Assembly: GCA_028456385.1 (NCBI GenBank)
Contig: JALNQF010000370.1
Location: 1-39,460, forward strand
Reading direction: 5' to 3'
From: Ophiosphaerella korrae
Taxonomy: Eukaryota > Ascomycota > Dothideomycetes > Pleosporales > Phaeosphaeriaceae
DNA: 39,460 nucleotides
This document shows, piece by piece, positions 12,062-23,035 of the stretch; positions within the stretch are counted from its first letter, which is position 1, and each line of letters starts with the position of its first letter. A program made the translations under genes and the position numbers. Under the pieces are notes generated by a model. That model ran no database searches and had not been told where the DNA came from. It was given only the letters and a program-made list of their open reading frames with translations.

Positions 12062-13525
12062 TATAATTAGTAGTTTATATTTAAGTATAATACTTAAGAT
12101 ATTTTAAAGTATACTAGATACTCTAGATCTATTCTTTTATTATCTCTTACCTAGTACTTATCTATACTAAGTCTTACTATTACTAAGATATAGTATACTA
12201 CTAGTATACGTAGTATATAAGCTTTATTAATCTATTACGTTTTTCTTATAAAGTACTACTATTCTTATTATATAAGTATCTTTTTTACTATAACTATATT
12301 TTATTCTATCTATTTTTAGAATATTTTAAACTTTATATATTTAAAATTATATTCTTTCTAGTCTTTATATACTTTTTTTATACTTATAACTAGTAAGTAT
12401 TTCTATATAAACTACTATTACTTATTTTATTTTACTATATTTATTATTATATAGCTATTATAACTATATATTTTTAACTAAGTATATTTTATACTTTTTA
12501 TATTAATTCTACTTTTATTTTCTTACTATTCTTTAGAAGTAACTATAGTAGTCTCTATATCCTCTTCTTATCTTTTAAAGTAGATTAATAAGGTCTAGAG
12601 TTTTTCTTCTCTTAAGTCTTCTATTAGTAAGTCTATTATATACGTTATTTTTTTAAGCTATACTTAAGTTCTACTTTCTTTTATTACTACTACTCTATTC
12701 TTTTATAAGAACTATTTTACTCTCTATTTACTAGAAAAGTATATATAGTAGTTAATATTATAATAAAAGGTTTAATTAAGTATTATATACTATATTTCTT
12801 TACTTCTAGCTACTTTCTTTTAAGGTTTAGCTTACGCTTTTAGTACTTCTTTCTTATTCTTAGTTATTTTTAACTATATTTCTTTCTTTAGGTCTTTACT
12901 TCTATAGTCTTTTATAAAGTATTTTAGTTTTTTATATTTATAATATACTATATCTTTTTTCTTTAATTAATAGTCTTTTATATAGTAGCTTTTTTTATTA
13001 TAGTTAAAGTATATAAAGTTTTTATTCTTCTTTTTTTTTTTTTCTTTATTAGTATTAAAGATTATAGAGTCCTTAGTATTTTAATTTTTAAGTTATCCTC
13101 TATATTTCTTTATTCTCTATTCTTAGAAGTTATTATTAACTTATATTACTTATTATTTTAAAGCTACTAATATCTTTAGCTTTTCTATATAGATTATTTT
13201 ATACTAAATTCTTAACTTTAGTTTTTATTTAAATTATAATATTAGAGATAGCTTATATTATTCTATATTTTATAATAGTTCTTTAAACTATAATATATAT
13301 TTAGAAATACTCTTATATTATATAAGCTTTTTAAGCTTCTTTTTAGCTTATTAGGTAATATCTATATCTCTAAATACTACTTTTATTTATTTAGTAAAGT
13401 ATTTATATCTTCTAAAGATAGCTTTTATTTTATCTTTTTATATTCCTAGAGTATATATTATATAGTCTATCTAGTAAAGTTTAAACTATTTTATTATATC
13501 TTCTTTAAAGTATATTCTAATATAT
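12062..13525 (-). pseudogene. gag of element G, right part, RIP-degraded
   Basis: Continues the frame broken at about 4691, on the minus strand. It includes the two zinc-knuckle segments (plus-strand region about 12900-13030) and the middle of gag, the capsid-like retrotransposon gag domain. It stops at 13525, in a place equivalent to about 5900 of element A, where a forward type 1 LTR begins. The gag N-terminus and 5' LTR of G are not present beyond this point; the next sequence belongs to a different element. Confidence 0.8.
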
Positions 13526-13922
13526 TATTATAGGCGTAATAAGAGAAATCGAGATAGAACTAATTAGTCCTAACTTAGGTACTAACAAAGTATAGGACGA
13601 GTAGAGTAATAACTTTAATTAGGAGACTACTTATAACTAGGATATATAGTAGTAATCTATAATTACGTATAAATAGATTAAGGTAATCTATAGTTATATA
13701 TAAATAGATTAGTGTAAGTATATAGTTAATAGTATACGTATTATTAGGATAGTATTAGTAATCTAATCTTTAACCTAGAATACTAATACTTAATATTATA
13801 TATATAAATTAACTATTATTTATAGTTATTACTAATTATAATATAAGCTTTTATTATTACTTCTTAATCTACTAATAACTCTAAGAAGTTATTAGGAAGT
13901 TAACTCTAGTAACCCTATTATA
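13526..13922 (+). repeat. Type 1 solo LTR with unmatched flanks (397 bp)
   Basis: A complete forward type 1 LTR, from TATTATAGGCGTAATAAG to AACCCTATTATA, with no internal region on either side. The flanking five bases are TATAT and TTTTT, so there is no target duplication. The left flank is gag of G; the right flank is the protease-linker region of another minus-strand element, a region G already has at about 4380-4690. The simplest reading is recombination between LTRs of two different insertions, deleting what lay between. Confidence 0.8.
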
Positions 13923-14291
13923 TTTTTCTTTAGTATATTTCTTCTTTTATAACGTGTAAGCCTATTATACTTTCTAGCTTTTCTTACTTAAGTTTTTTTT
14001 TTAAATTATCTATCTTTCTAAAGCTATTACTTTACTTTATATTTATAATTTTTATACTTTATATATTTATTATATATATATTTATACTATAGTCTTCTTT
14101 AGAGATATTCTTTTAATAGTTTTAGTCCTAGTCTAATTACTATATATTTTTTATTAAGTATCTTAATTACTTTCTATTCTTAGATATCTTTCTTTTAGAC
14201 TACTTTAATATAGTTATATCTTTCTCTCTATATTAGCTATATATAATTTCTTACTTTTAGTTCTTTATATATATAGTAATTTGTATTTAGG
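13923..14291 (-). pseudogene. Fragment of gag-pol of another element (H), protease-linker region
   Basis: Minus-strand sequence equivalent to about 7380-7715 of element A and to about 4380-4690 of G, so it cannot be part of G unless that region was duplicated. It has the same TTATACTATAGTCTTCTTTA stretch as G and E. It is cut on the left by the solo LTR and on the right by the 3' LTR of E; the rest should lie to the right of E, beyond the window. Confidence 0.7.
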
Positions 14292-14657
14292 TATAATAGA
14301 GTTACTAGAGTTAACTTCTTAATAACCTTTTAAAGTTATTAGTAGATTAAAAAGTAATAATAAAAGCTTGTATTGTAATTAGTAATAACTATAAATAATA
14401 GTTAATTTGTATATACAATATTAAGTATTAGCGTTCTAGGTTAAATATTAGATTACTAATACTATCTTAATAATACATATACTATTAACTATATACTTAT
14501 ACTAATCTATTTATATATAATTATAGATTACTACTATATATCCTAGTTATAAGTAGTCTTCTAATTAAAGTTATTACTTTACTTATTCTATACTTTATTA
14601 GTACTTAAGTTAGGACTAATTAGTTCTATCTTAGTTTCTCTTATTACGCCTATAATA
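14292..14657 (-). repeat. 3' LTR of element E (type 1, 366 bp)
   Basis: Reverse type 1 LTR, starting TATAATAGAGTTACTAGAG and ending CGCCTATAATA. It matches the solo LTR at 13526-13922 in reverse complement. Shortest type 1 LTR in the window, with a short U3 tandem array. The minus-strand polypurine tract (plus-strand CTATCTCTCTTTTT, 14658-14671) follows directly. Confidence 0.88.
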
Positions 14658-15275
14658 CTATCTCTCTTTTTAGGTAGGTTCTAGTTTATATATCTTAGAG
14701 CTAAAGTTATTAACTCTATTTCTTTATTAATATTAAGCTCTTTATCTTCTCTTATACCTACTAAATCTACCCTTTATTATCTTTAATTAGTAGATTATAT
14801 ATTATATTATAGTATTACTATATTTTCTTATTTTTATTATAAATCTTTAAATCCTTTTATAGAGTATATTTCTTTAAAATATAGTAAGGCCTATAAAGTA
14901 TATATTTATATTAATACTTATATATCTTATAATCTTTCTAGTATATCTTTTATAAAATATAGGTTAATAATACTTATTTATATATCTATACTTATTTATA
15001 ATAAAGAGAGCTATTAACTATACTTAAGATAAACTATCTAAATAGATTACTAAAGCTAAAAAAGAATATAATTAGATTCTAAGTATAAAAGTAAAAAATT
15101 ATACTTATCTAATTTATCTTTATAAGATAAAAGCCTTAAATAATAAGAAGTCTATTACGTAAGCTACTTTTATAAAGTCTAAGCTTAATTTTAAAGCTAT
15201 AGTAAAGGCTACTCTTATTATATTAAGTATTTCTATTACTACTCTATCTAGTAGTAATAATATTAATTTTCTTAG
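14658..15275 (+). pseudogene. Antisense reading frame of element E (type 1), RIP-degraded
   Basis: Same position and order as in A and G: an AKVINSISLLI-like start near 14700, SKAYKVYIYINTY near 14885-14930, then a helical stretch with LYKIKALNNKK near 15118-15155. It starts at the polypurine tract and runs into the end of pol, which lies on the other strand. TAA/TAG occur at probable Gln codons. Function unknown. Confidence 0.55.
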
Positions 15276-16214
15276 TTTACTATAAAGTACTCTAAAGAGA
15301 TTTAATTTTAGAACTCCTTTAGTTTTTTAAAGTAGTTAAGGTTATCTTCTAGTTCTTATATATCTTTTTATAGTTACCTTTTCTTATCTATACTTATCTA
15401 TTTTACTAAGTAATAGTTCTTACTATTATAGAACTAGTATCCTAAGATTTTCTTAACTTCTTATTTTTCTTATTCTCTATATATATCTACTTTATATACT
15501 AGTAGTTCTACGTTTTATAGTACTATTTTAAGTAGTACTATATAGAAAGTTAAGTATATCTTTATTTTATTTAGAAGCTTTAGTTTAAATATAATTAGTA
15601 TAACTTTTTTCTTAATTTTATATAGTTTTATCTTAACGTAATCTAGTTTTAAACTTAGTTATTTACTTTTAATATTTTTTTATACTAACTATACTTTTTC
15701 TCTTTTTCTAAATTAAGGTCCTTCTTTATATTTCTTATTATAGTACTTAGCTATTTAATTATATAAGAATTTTATATCTTATCTTAGTTAATTATATATA
15801 TTTCTAAGTCTATTAGTAAAGTTTTTTCTTCTTAGAGACTAAGATATCTAAGTTCTTAGTATTTAGTATATATTAGGATTAAATCTATTGTTTATAAAGA
15901 AAAGTAATACTCTTATTACTATATTTTTTACGCTATTATATACTAACTATACTATAAGTAGTAACTATACCTAGTTATTCTAGTTATAGTTAAGGTAATA
16001 TCTTAAGTACTATTTTACTATCTAGATTATACGTTCTAATTATTTATCTATTTATAGGTAGTATACTATTAATATTATATAATTAATTCTTATTTATACT
16101 ATTATTATTCTTTATAGTTTTAATATAAATCTTATGTCTCTATCTATAATAATCTTGTCTAAGAGTCTATATTAACTAATTATAGTCTCTAGGATTTAGT
16201 ATATAGTAACTTCT
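15276..16214 (-). pseudogene. gag-pol of element E, part 1 (chromodomain and C-terminal integrase)
   Basis: Minus-strand 3' part of gag-pol: chromodomain at about 15300-15470, then the C-terminal and core parts of integrase up to 16214, where element B is inserted. The next base of this frame is at 30623, after the CTTCT duplication. RIP stops occur throughout. Confidence 0.85.
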
Positions 16215-16225
16215 TATTATAGCTA

Positions 16226-16650
16226 ACGTATTCTATTAGTAAAGTAGCTATATTACCGAGACGGCTACTCTAAAATATACTAAAAAATCGAAAATTTAAC
16301 ATCTAATATCTTAACAACTATAGTATAATAACTTCTAAAAATTTAATAGATTAAAGATTATATATATAGTAGTAGTCTATAAAATTTTTAGAACGTGTAG
16401 CCTAGTTTATTTAATATTATTAATAAAAAAGTGTTTTTTACTATAGAAAATTTTACTATCTTAAGAACTACTAGGCTACACGCTTTAAAAATTTTATAGA
16501 TTACTACTATATATATAATCTTTAATCTATTAAATTTTTAGAAGTTATTATAGTATAGTTGTTAAGATATTAGATATTAAATTTTCGATTTTTTAGTATG
16601 TTTTAGAGTAGCTATCTTAGTAATATAGCTACTTTACTAATAGAATACAT
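16226..16650. mobile_element. 425-bp fold-back MITE with 180-bp arms
   Basis: Left arm 16226-16405 and right arm 16471-16650 are inverted copies around a 65-base spacer. The ends are ACGTATTCTATTAG and its complement CTAATAGAATACAT (final G changed to A). TA is duplicated at 16224-16225 and 16651-16652. There is no coding capacity. TA target and terminal ACGTATTCTA match the pogo-like transposon at 32851-34699, so it is probably a non-autonomous relative moved by that type of transposase; interior arm sequences differ. CpA is better preserved than in the surrounding gypsy copies. Confidence 0.9.
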
Positions 16651-16756
16651 TATAATAAGAGGAAACTAATTTAAACTAATTAGCCCCGCTATAGATAACA
16701 ACAACATATATAATCTATAGAATAACAAACTAGACTAAGAGACTAACTATAATAGA

Positions 16757-16864
16757 GATACGTAATAGATTTATAATTTATAATCTTAGTAAATATAAAG
16801 TATAAAGTTAAGTACGTAATAAATTTATAATTTATAATCTTAGTAAATACAAAGTATAAAGCTA
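16757..16864. repeat. Two tandem 54-bp repeats in U3 of the B LTR
   Basis: Both units contain TTATAATTTATAATCTTAG and end in AAAGTATAAAG plus TTA or CTA. They are the reverse complement of the units at 1-161 and 36378-36485, and recur in the 3' LTR at about 30293-30400. They replace the ~31-bp repeats of type 1 LTRs. Confidence 0.88.
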
Positions 16865-17143
16865 GCTAAGAAGCCTAGGTATATAGTTAGTAATAATGCG
16901 TATTATTAGGATAGTATTAGTAATTTAATTATTAACTATAAGTAATAATACTAAGATAGTTATAAAATATCTCCTATTATTTATAGCCTATTATAGATTA
17001 CTATATAAGCTTTTGTTATTACTTTTTAATCTACTAATAACTCTTAGGTATTAGGAAGTTAACCCTAGTAATACCTATTACACCTTACTAATTTAGTTAT
17101 TAGAAAGAGTAAAGTATAAGTAGTATATAGTCTAGCTAATATA

Positions 17144-20100
17144 ATAGTAGAAAGTTTAACTAAGAGAATAGCTAAAGTACTTATAAGTAGCTATAAGTTA
17201 GATAATATAGTATAGAAAGATATTAAAAACTATATAAATAACTTAATTTCTAAAAAAGAAGATATAAAAATAATAATTAACACCTTAGAAACCTAGAATA
17301 AAGAACTCTAAGAGTACGTAAAATAGAATAAGGCTTAGATTAAAGCTATTATTAAAAGATAAAACTAAATAGAATTAATTATACAACGCCTAGAGATAAG
17401 TATAATAAAGAAACTGCTAAAGATACCTATATATAAGAAATTTAATAGGATAAGAGAGAAACTAAAACCTTTTATAGCTTTAGTACAACTCTAAATAAAT
17501 ATATAAGTACTATACTTTAATATAAAAGAAAAGAAGGTAATATATATTAGACTATACTTTAAAGAAGATATAATAAGATAGTATAAGCCTTACTAGATAG
17601 ATTATATAATATACTCTCTAATAATATAGAAAAATAAAACTAGAGCTATTTTTAGAAGTTATAAATACTTTACTAAATAAATAAGAGTAGTATTTAGGGA
17701 TATAAATATTACCTAATAAGCTAAAGAAAAACTCGAGAGGCTTATATAAAGTAAGAGTATTCCTAAATATATATTATAATTTAAATAACTAGTATAGAAT
17801 ATAGAATAGAATAAAGTATCCTTAATATTATAATTTAAATAAGGACTAAATATAAAAATTAGATACAAGATAATTTATATAGAAAAACTACAAATACTAG
17901 AAGCTCTAAAATAATAGGTAATATAAATTAATAATAATTTTAAGAATAGAAGAAGAATAAGTATAAAAGTTATACCTAGAACTATAATAAAGGAAACTCT
18001 AAAATCTTTAATACTAATAAGGATAAGAAAAAGAAGAAAAATAAAGACTTTACGTACTTTAACTATAGTAAGAAAGGCTACTATATAAAAGACTACTAAT
18101 TATAGAAGAAAAAAGATATAGTATATTATAAATATAAGAAACTAAAATACTTTATAAAAGATTATAGAGGTAAAGACTCTAAGAAAGATAAGGAAATATA
18201 GTTAAAGATAACTAAAAAGAAGAAAGAAGTACTATAAGTATAGGTTAAACCCTAAGAAAAAGTAGCTAAGAGTAAAGAATTATAGTACGTAATACTTTAT
18301 TAGATCTTTTACTATAAAGACGACTACTATATATATCTTTTTAGTAAGTAAAGAGTAGAGTATTTCTTATAATAGAAAAATAAAGTAGTAGTAATAAAAG
18401 AAAGTAGAATAAAAGCTTAGCTAGAAGAAATAGCCTAAGTAATAGACTTACTAATAGAAGACTTAGAAAAGAAAAAACCTTAGATTCTATTAATCTAAGC
18501 TAAAGAATAAGTACTAAATAAAGAAACTACTATAGCTTCCTCTAAAAGACTATAAAGAAGTAAGAAATAAGTTAGTATAAAAAGTATAGAATATACTTAG
18601 CTAGATATATATAGCTATAATAGCTATATAACTATAGCTATAAAAGAATAAAATAAAGAATAAAGATTTATTTAAATATACTTAGTAGTTATAAGTATAG
18701 AGGAGGTATATAAAGACTAGAAAGAATATAATCCTAAAGAAATAAAGTTTATACTATTTTAAGAATAGATAAAATAATATATAGTTATAGTAAGAAGAAT
18801 ACTTACCTAAAGAGAGTAGTAATACTTTGTAAAAAAAATATAATAGATTAACAAAGTTTATACACTAAGAATACTAGTAGTATACTATATCCTAATAATA
18901 GAAACGCCTAGAAAAAGTAAATATTAAGAAGGGGACAATAAAATAATAGACTTAAAATATCTAGTATACTTTAAAGTATTATAGATATTATACTTAGATA
19001 AGAACTATATTATATATAAAAACTCTAAAGTAAATAATAAAGTATAGCCTACTAGAAGAAAAAAATATAACTATATAAAAGTAATCCTAGTAGAAGATAT
19101 CTAAGGATAAAAAATAATCTTAGAAGATAGGTATTTAGTAGTAAAGCCTAGACTAAAACTATCTAAAAAATACGTCTAAAGAGGACTATAGTATAGATAT
19201 ATATATAATAAATACTTAAAATACAAAGAATATAAACTTAAAGTAAGGCTATAGCTATAGAAAGATAGATAATTTAAAAAATTACCTAAGTAAGAATAGC
19301 TAGAAGGTATAAGAAGCCTATATATTATAAAAATAAGTACTTACTAAGAAAAGAAAGTATAATTAATAATTAATAGTAGAGCTATAAGAAATTTTATATT
19401 AAAGAAATTTATAGAAATATAAGAAATATATTATATAACTAAGAAGTACTCTTAATAACTTAGTACGATTAAAGGAAAACTATTCTAAGAACTTATTAGG
19501 TTTAAAATAGTTCTCTCTATATTAGAACTAGAAGGAATAATAATTAAGAATATAGTTATAGATGTAACAATAATTAATAATAAATAAAATATAATACTAG
19601 GAATACTATAGTTATAAATAACTAACCTATATATTAACTAAAGAATAAGAAAAATTAACTACTATAGAATAGATATATTAAAGGCTAATATAAATACTTA
19701 TAAAGGAAAATTCCTAGAAGAATATAAAAAATAAGAAAAGTAACTTATAGAGCTAGATAACTATCTTCTAGAATATTAGCTATAGGACTTAATAATAGAA
19801 CTAGAAGAAAGTAAAAATATAAGATAGAGCCTAGTCTACTAAAAAATAGAAGAAGAATCCTAAATTAAATAAATATTTATATAGAACGTAATAAAAAAGA
19901 GATAGATAAAAGAATCTAAATCTTTAGTAGTATATAGTCTTATATTTATAGATAAAAAATAAATAAGTAATAAGACACTTTATATAGACTTTAAGAAAAC
20001 TAATATAGTTATAAATAAAAAGTAAAAATCTTTATAAAACTAGATATTTAAAACGCCTACTACTAGATTAGAATTAAAGAAAGTAATAAATAGAAAATAG

Positions 20101-22547
20101 CGTTTAGAATATAATAGAGACTATATAAATACTTAGTTATACTATTTAGTTTAATAAACGCACTAGCTATATTTTAAGAAAGAATTAATATAGTACTAAG
20201 AGAGTACTTAGACGTATTTATATTTATATACCTAGATAATATTCTAATATTCTTAGAAATAAAAGAAGAATATATATAATATATATACAAAGTGCTAGAA
20301 AAACTAGTAGAAAATAAACTATTTCTTAAGATAAGAAAATACAAGTTCTATATAAAGGAAATAGATTTCTTTAGGTTTATTATAGAACTAAGAAAAATTA
20401 AAATTAATATAGAAAAGATTAGATTAATTAATAAATAGCTAACACTAAAAAACCTAAAAAAAGTATAATAATTTTATAGGTTAGCTAACTTTTATAGAAA
20501 GTTAATAGTAAGATAGTCTAAAGATATAGAACTAATAATAAGACTTATAAAAAAAGATATACTATTTAAATAGATAAAAGAATATAATAAAGTATTTAAT
20601 AAAATTAAGAGAAAATTTATAGAGAACTTAGTTATTAGGATATATAACCTAGACCTACTAGTAATAGTAAAAATAGATGTATCTAACTTAGTTTATAGAA
20701 TTAGTACTAATACAAGAAGACCTAAAAACTAGAAAGGAATATTTAGTTAAATACTTCTCTAAGAAAATAAAACTAGTAAAACTTAACTACTTAATCTATA
20801 ATAAAGAGATACTAGTAATCTATAAAGTATTTAAATAATAGAGAGTATACCTATAAAGAGTAAAGTATTAGATAAAAGTCTATATAGACTATAAGAATCT
20901 TATAAGATTTATACTAAATAAAGAATTATTGTAATAATATATAAGATAGTAGGAATTCCTATTAATATTTAATATAGAGATTATATATATAAAAAGAAAA
21001 GATAACTAATTTATAGATACCTTTAGTAGAAGACTAGACTTATAAAAAGAAGTAAGTACTACTAGTATAGTTCTAGTAAAAAATAAAGAAAGATATTTAA
21101 TCTTAAATATACTTAAAATAGCTATAACAATTAAAAGAATAAGTAGCGAGCTAGATAAATAGATCTAGAAAATAACGTAAAAGGTATCTAAAGAAATAAA
21201 GAAGCTAGAAACTTAAGAAAGATTTATATAAGCCTATAGAAGAATATATATCCTAAGAAAAATCTAGAAAGAATTTATATAACGATTTTACAAGCTACTA
21301 GTATATAGATAGTAGAGAATTAAGAAAATACTAAATAGGCTCCTAAAAGATTACTATATCCTAAGAGTAAGATAACTAGTAGAAGAAGTACTATAAGACT
21401 ATATAGAATACTATAACTAGTTAAAAAACTAGAGTAACTCTAGAGAATAATAATAATAGATTTTATTACAAAGCTACCTAAGTCTAAAGACCTAATATTA
21501 GGAGTTAAATATAATAGAATTATAATAATAGTAGATAAACTTATAAAGTATATATATTTTATACTATATAAAGAGTAAAGTAAGACTAAAGTTACTATAT
21601 ATTAAGTTCTAAAAACTATAATAAGCTAATATAGTATACTAGATAAAATTATTATAAATAAAGATATACGATATATATCTAAATTATAGAAAACAATATT
21701 AGTGCAATTAGGAATATAATACGCTATATTAATAGTATACTATCTATAAATAGATAGATAATTAGAATAAATAAACTAGATAGTAGAATAGTACTTAAGA
21801 TACTATCTTAACTACAATTAGAATAATTAGGTATAGCTACTACCTATAGTATAGTTAGTATATAATAGCGTAAAGAATATAGTAATAAGAATATTACCTT
21901 TTTTTATAAACTATAGATTTAAACCTAATATATATTAAATACTAAGAAATATAAAATCTTAGACTTTATAAAAAGAAAACTTTATAAATAAAATAAAAGG
22001 AATATATAAGTAACTAAGATAAGATGTAAAATTCTTATAAGATTAAATAGTAAAGTACTATAATAAGAAGTATAAATAAGGACCTTAATTTAAAGAGAGA
22101 AAAAAAGTATAGTTAGTAAAGAAAAATATAAAAAGTAAGTAACTAAACCTTAAATTAGATTACGTTAATATAAAACTATATAAAATTAAGAAAAAAGTTA
22201 TACTAGTTATATTTAAATTAAAGCTACTAAATAAGATAAAGATATACCTAACCTTTTATATAGTACTACTAGAGATAGTACTATAAAATATAGAACTACT
22301 AGTATATAAAGTAGATATATATAGAGAATAAGAAGAATAAAAAGTTAAAAAGATTTTAGCGTACTAGTTCTAAAATAGTAAGAACTACTACTTAGTAGAA
22401 TAGATAGGAATAGATAAAAAAGGGTAACTATAAGAAGAAATATAAGAACTAGAAGATAATCTTAACTACTCTAAGAAACTAGAAGACTTCTAAAATTAAA
22501 ACCCTCTAGACTACCTTATAGTAAACTAAGAAAACTAGTACTACTAG
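17144..22547 (+). pseudogene. gag-pol polyprotein of element B, RIP-degraded and with deletions
   Basis: Starts ATA GTA GAA AGT at 17144 (ancestral ATG). It has gag, two CCHC knuckles (about 18052-18170), a protease region with Asn-Ser-Arg-Ala near 19370-19383 (catalytic Asp GAT changed to AAT), reverse transcriptase, RNase H, integrase and chromodomain (about 22330-22480). About 50 bp are missing from the reverse transcriptase near 20022. A 40-bp piece of integrase was lost between two copies of ACTATATAGAATACTA, one copy being left at 21398-21413. Both deletions shift the frame. Element C is inserted at 22547, just at the end of pol. Stops at Gln/Trp positions throughout. Confidence 0.88.
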
Positions 22548-22974
22548 TGTTATAGGTGTAACAGAAGAAATCGAGATAGAACTAATTAGTCTCGATCTAA
22601 GCGCTAACGAAGTATAAGACAAGTAGGGTAACGACCTTAATTAGGAGACTATACATAACTAGGACACCTAGGTTAATCTATAATCTATAGATTCTTAGTA
22701 TTAATAGATTATAGATTAGGGTAATCTACGATCTACTAATCTTAGTAACTATAGATTACAGATTACAACAAGTATATAGTTAGTAAGATACGTATTATTA
22801 GGATAGTATTAGTAATTTAATCCCTTAACTACAGAACGCTAGTACGAGACAATTGCGAAACATCTTCTACTATTTATAGTTATTATAGATTCTAATATAA
22901 GCTTTTGTTATTAACTCTTAATCTATAAACTCCTATTATAGGTACCTATAGTTAACGATAGGTAGCCTATTATA
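22548..22974 (+). repeat. 5' LTR of element C (type 1, 427 bp)
   Basis: Starts TGTTATAGGTGTAACAG with the ancestral TG and ends AGCCTATTATA. It gives the best view of the ancestral type 1 LTR: terminal TGTTATAGG against CCTATTACA, a short imperfect inverted repeat. It is less mutated than the 3' LTR of the same element. Confidence 0.94.
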
Positions 22975-23006
22975 CTTTGCTAATTTTGTTATTATAAGAA
23001 GCGAAG
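22975..23006 (+). other. Possible hairpin where the primer-binding site is expected
   Basis: CTTTGC at 22975-22980, directly after the LTR, can pair with GCGAAG at 23001-23006 (one T-G pair) across 20 bases. A has CTTTAC / GTAAAG (5441-5446, 5467-5472) and B CCTTAC / GTAAAG (17083-17088, 17109-17114), with the same 20-base spacing. I could not match the stretch to a tRNA 3' end. It may be a primer site, a packaging hairpin or chance. Confidence 0.4.
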
Positions 23007-23035
23007 TGTAAGTAATATATAGTCTAGCTAATACG

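Larger units (their letters stand above)
16215..17082 (+). repeat. 5' LTR of element B (type 2), split by a MITE
   Basis: The first 11 bases, TATTATAGCTA, lie at 16215-16225. The LTR resumes at 16653 with TAATAAGAGGAAACTAA and ends CCTATTACA at 17082, where the ancestral CA end is kept. Joined, it is 441 bp, the same as the 3' LTR at 30177-30617, which has the uninterrupted TATTATAGCTATAATAAG. Confidence 0.93.

Noticed and set aside
13526..14657. A type 1 element with LTRs at 13526-13922 and 14292-14657
   Set aside because: The two LTRs are in opposite orientation, differ in length, and only a protease-linker fragment of the wrong order lies between them.
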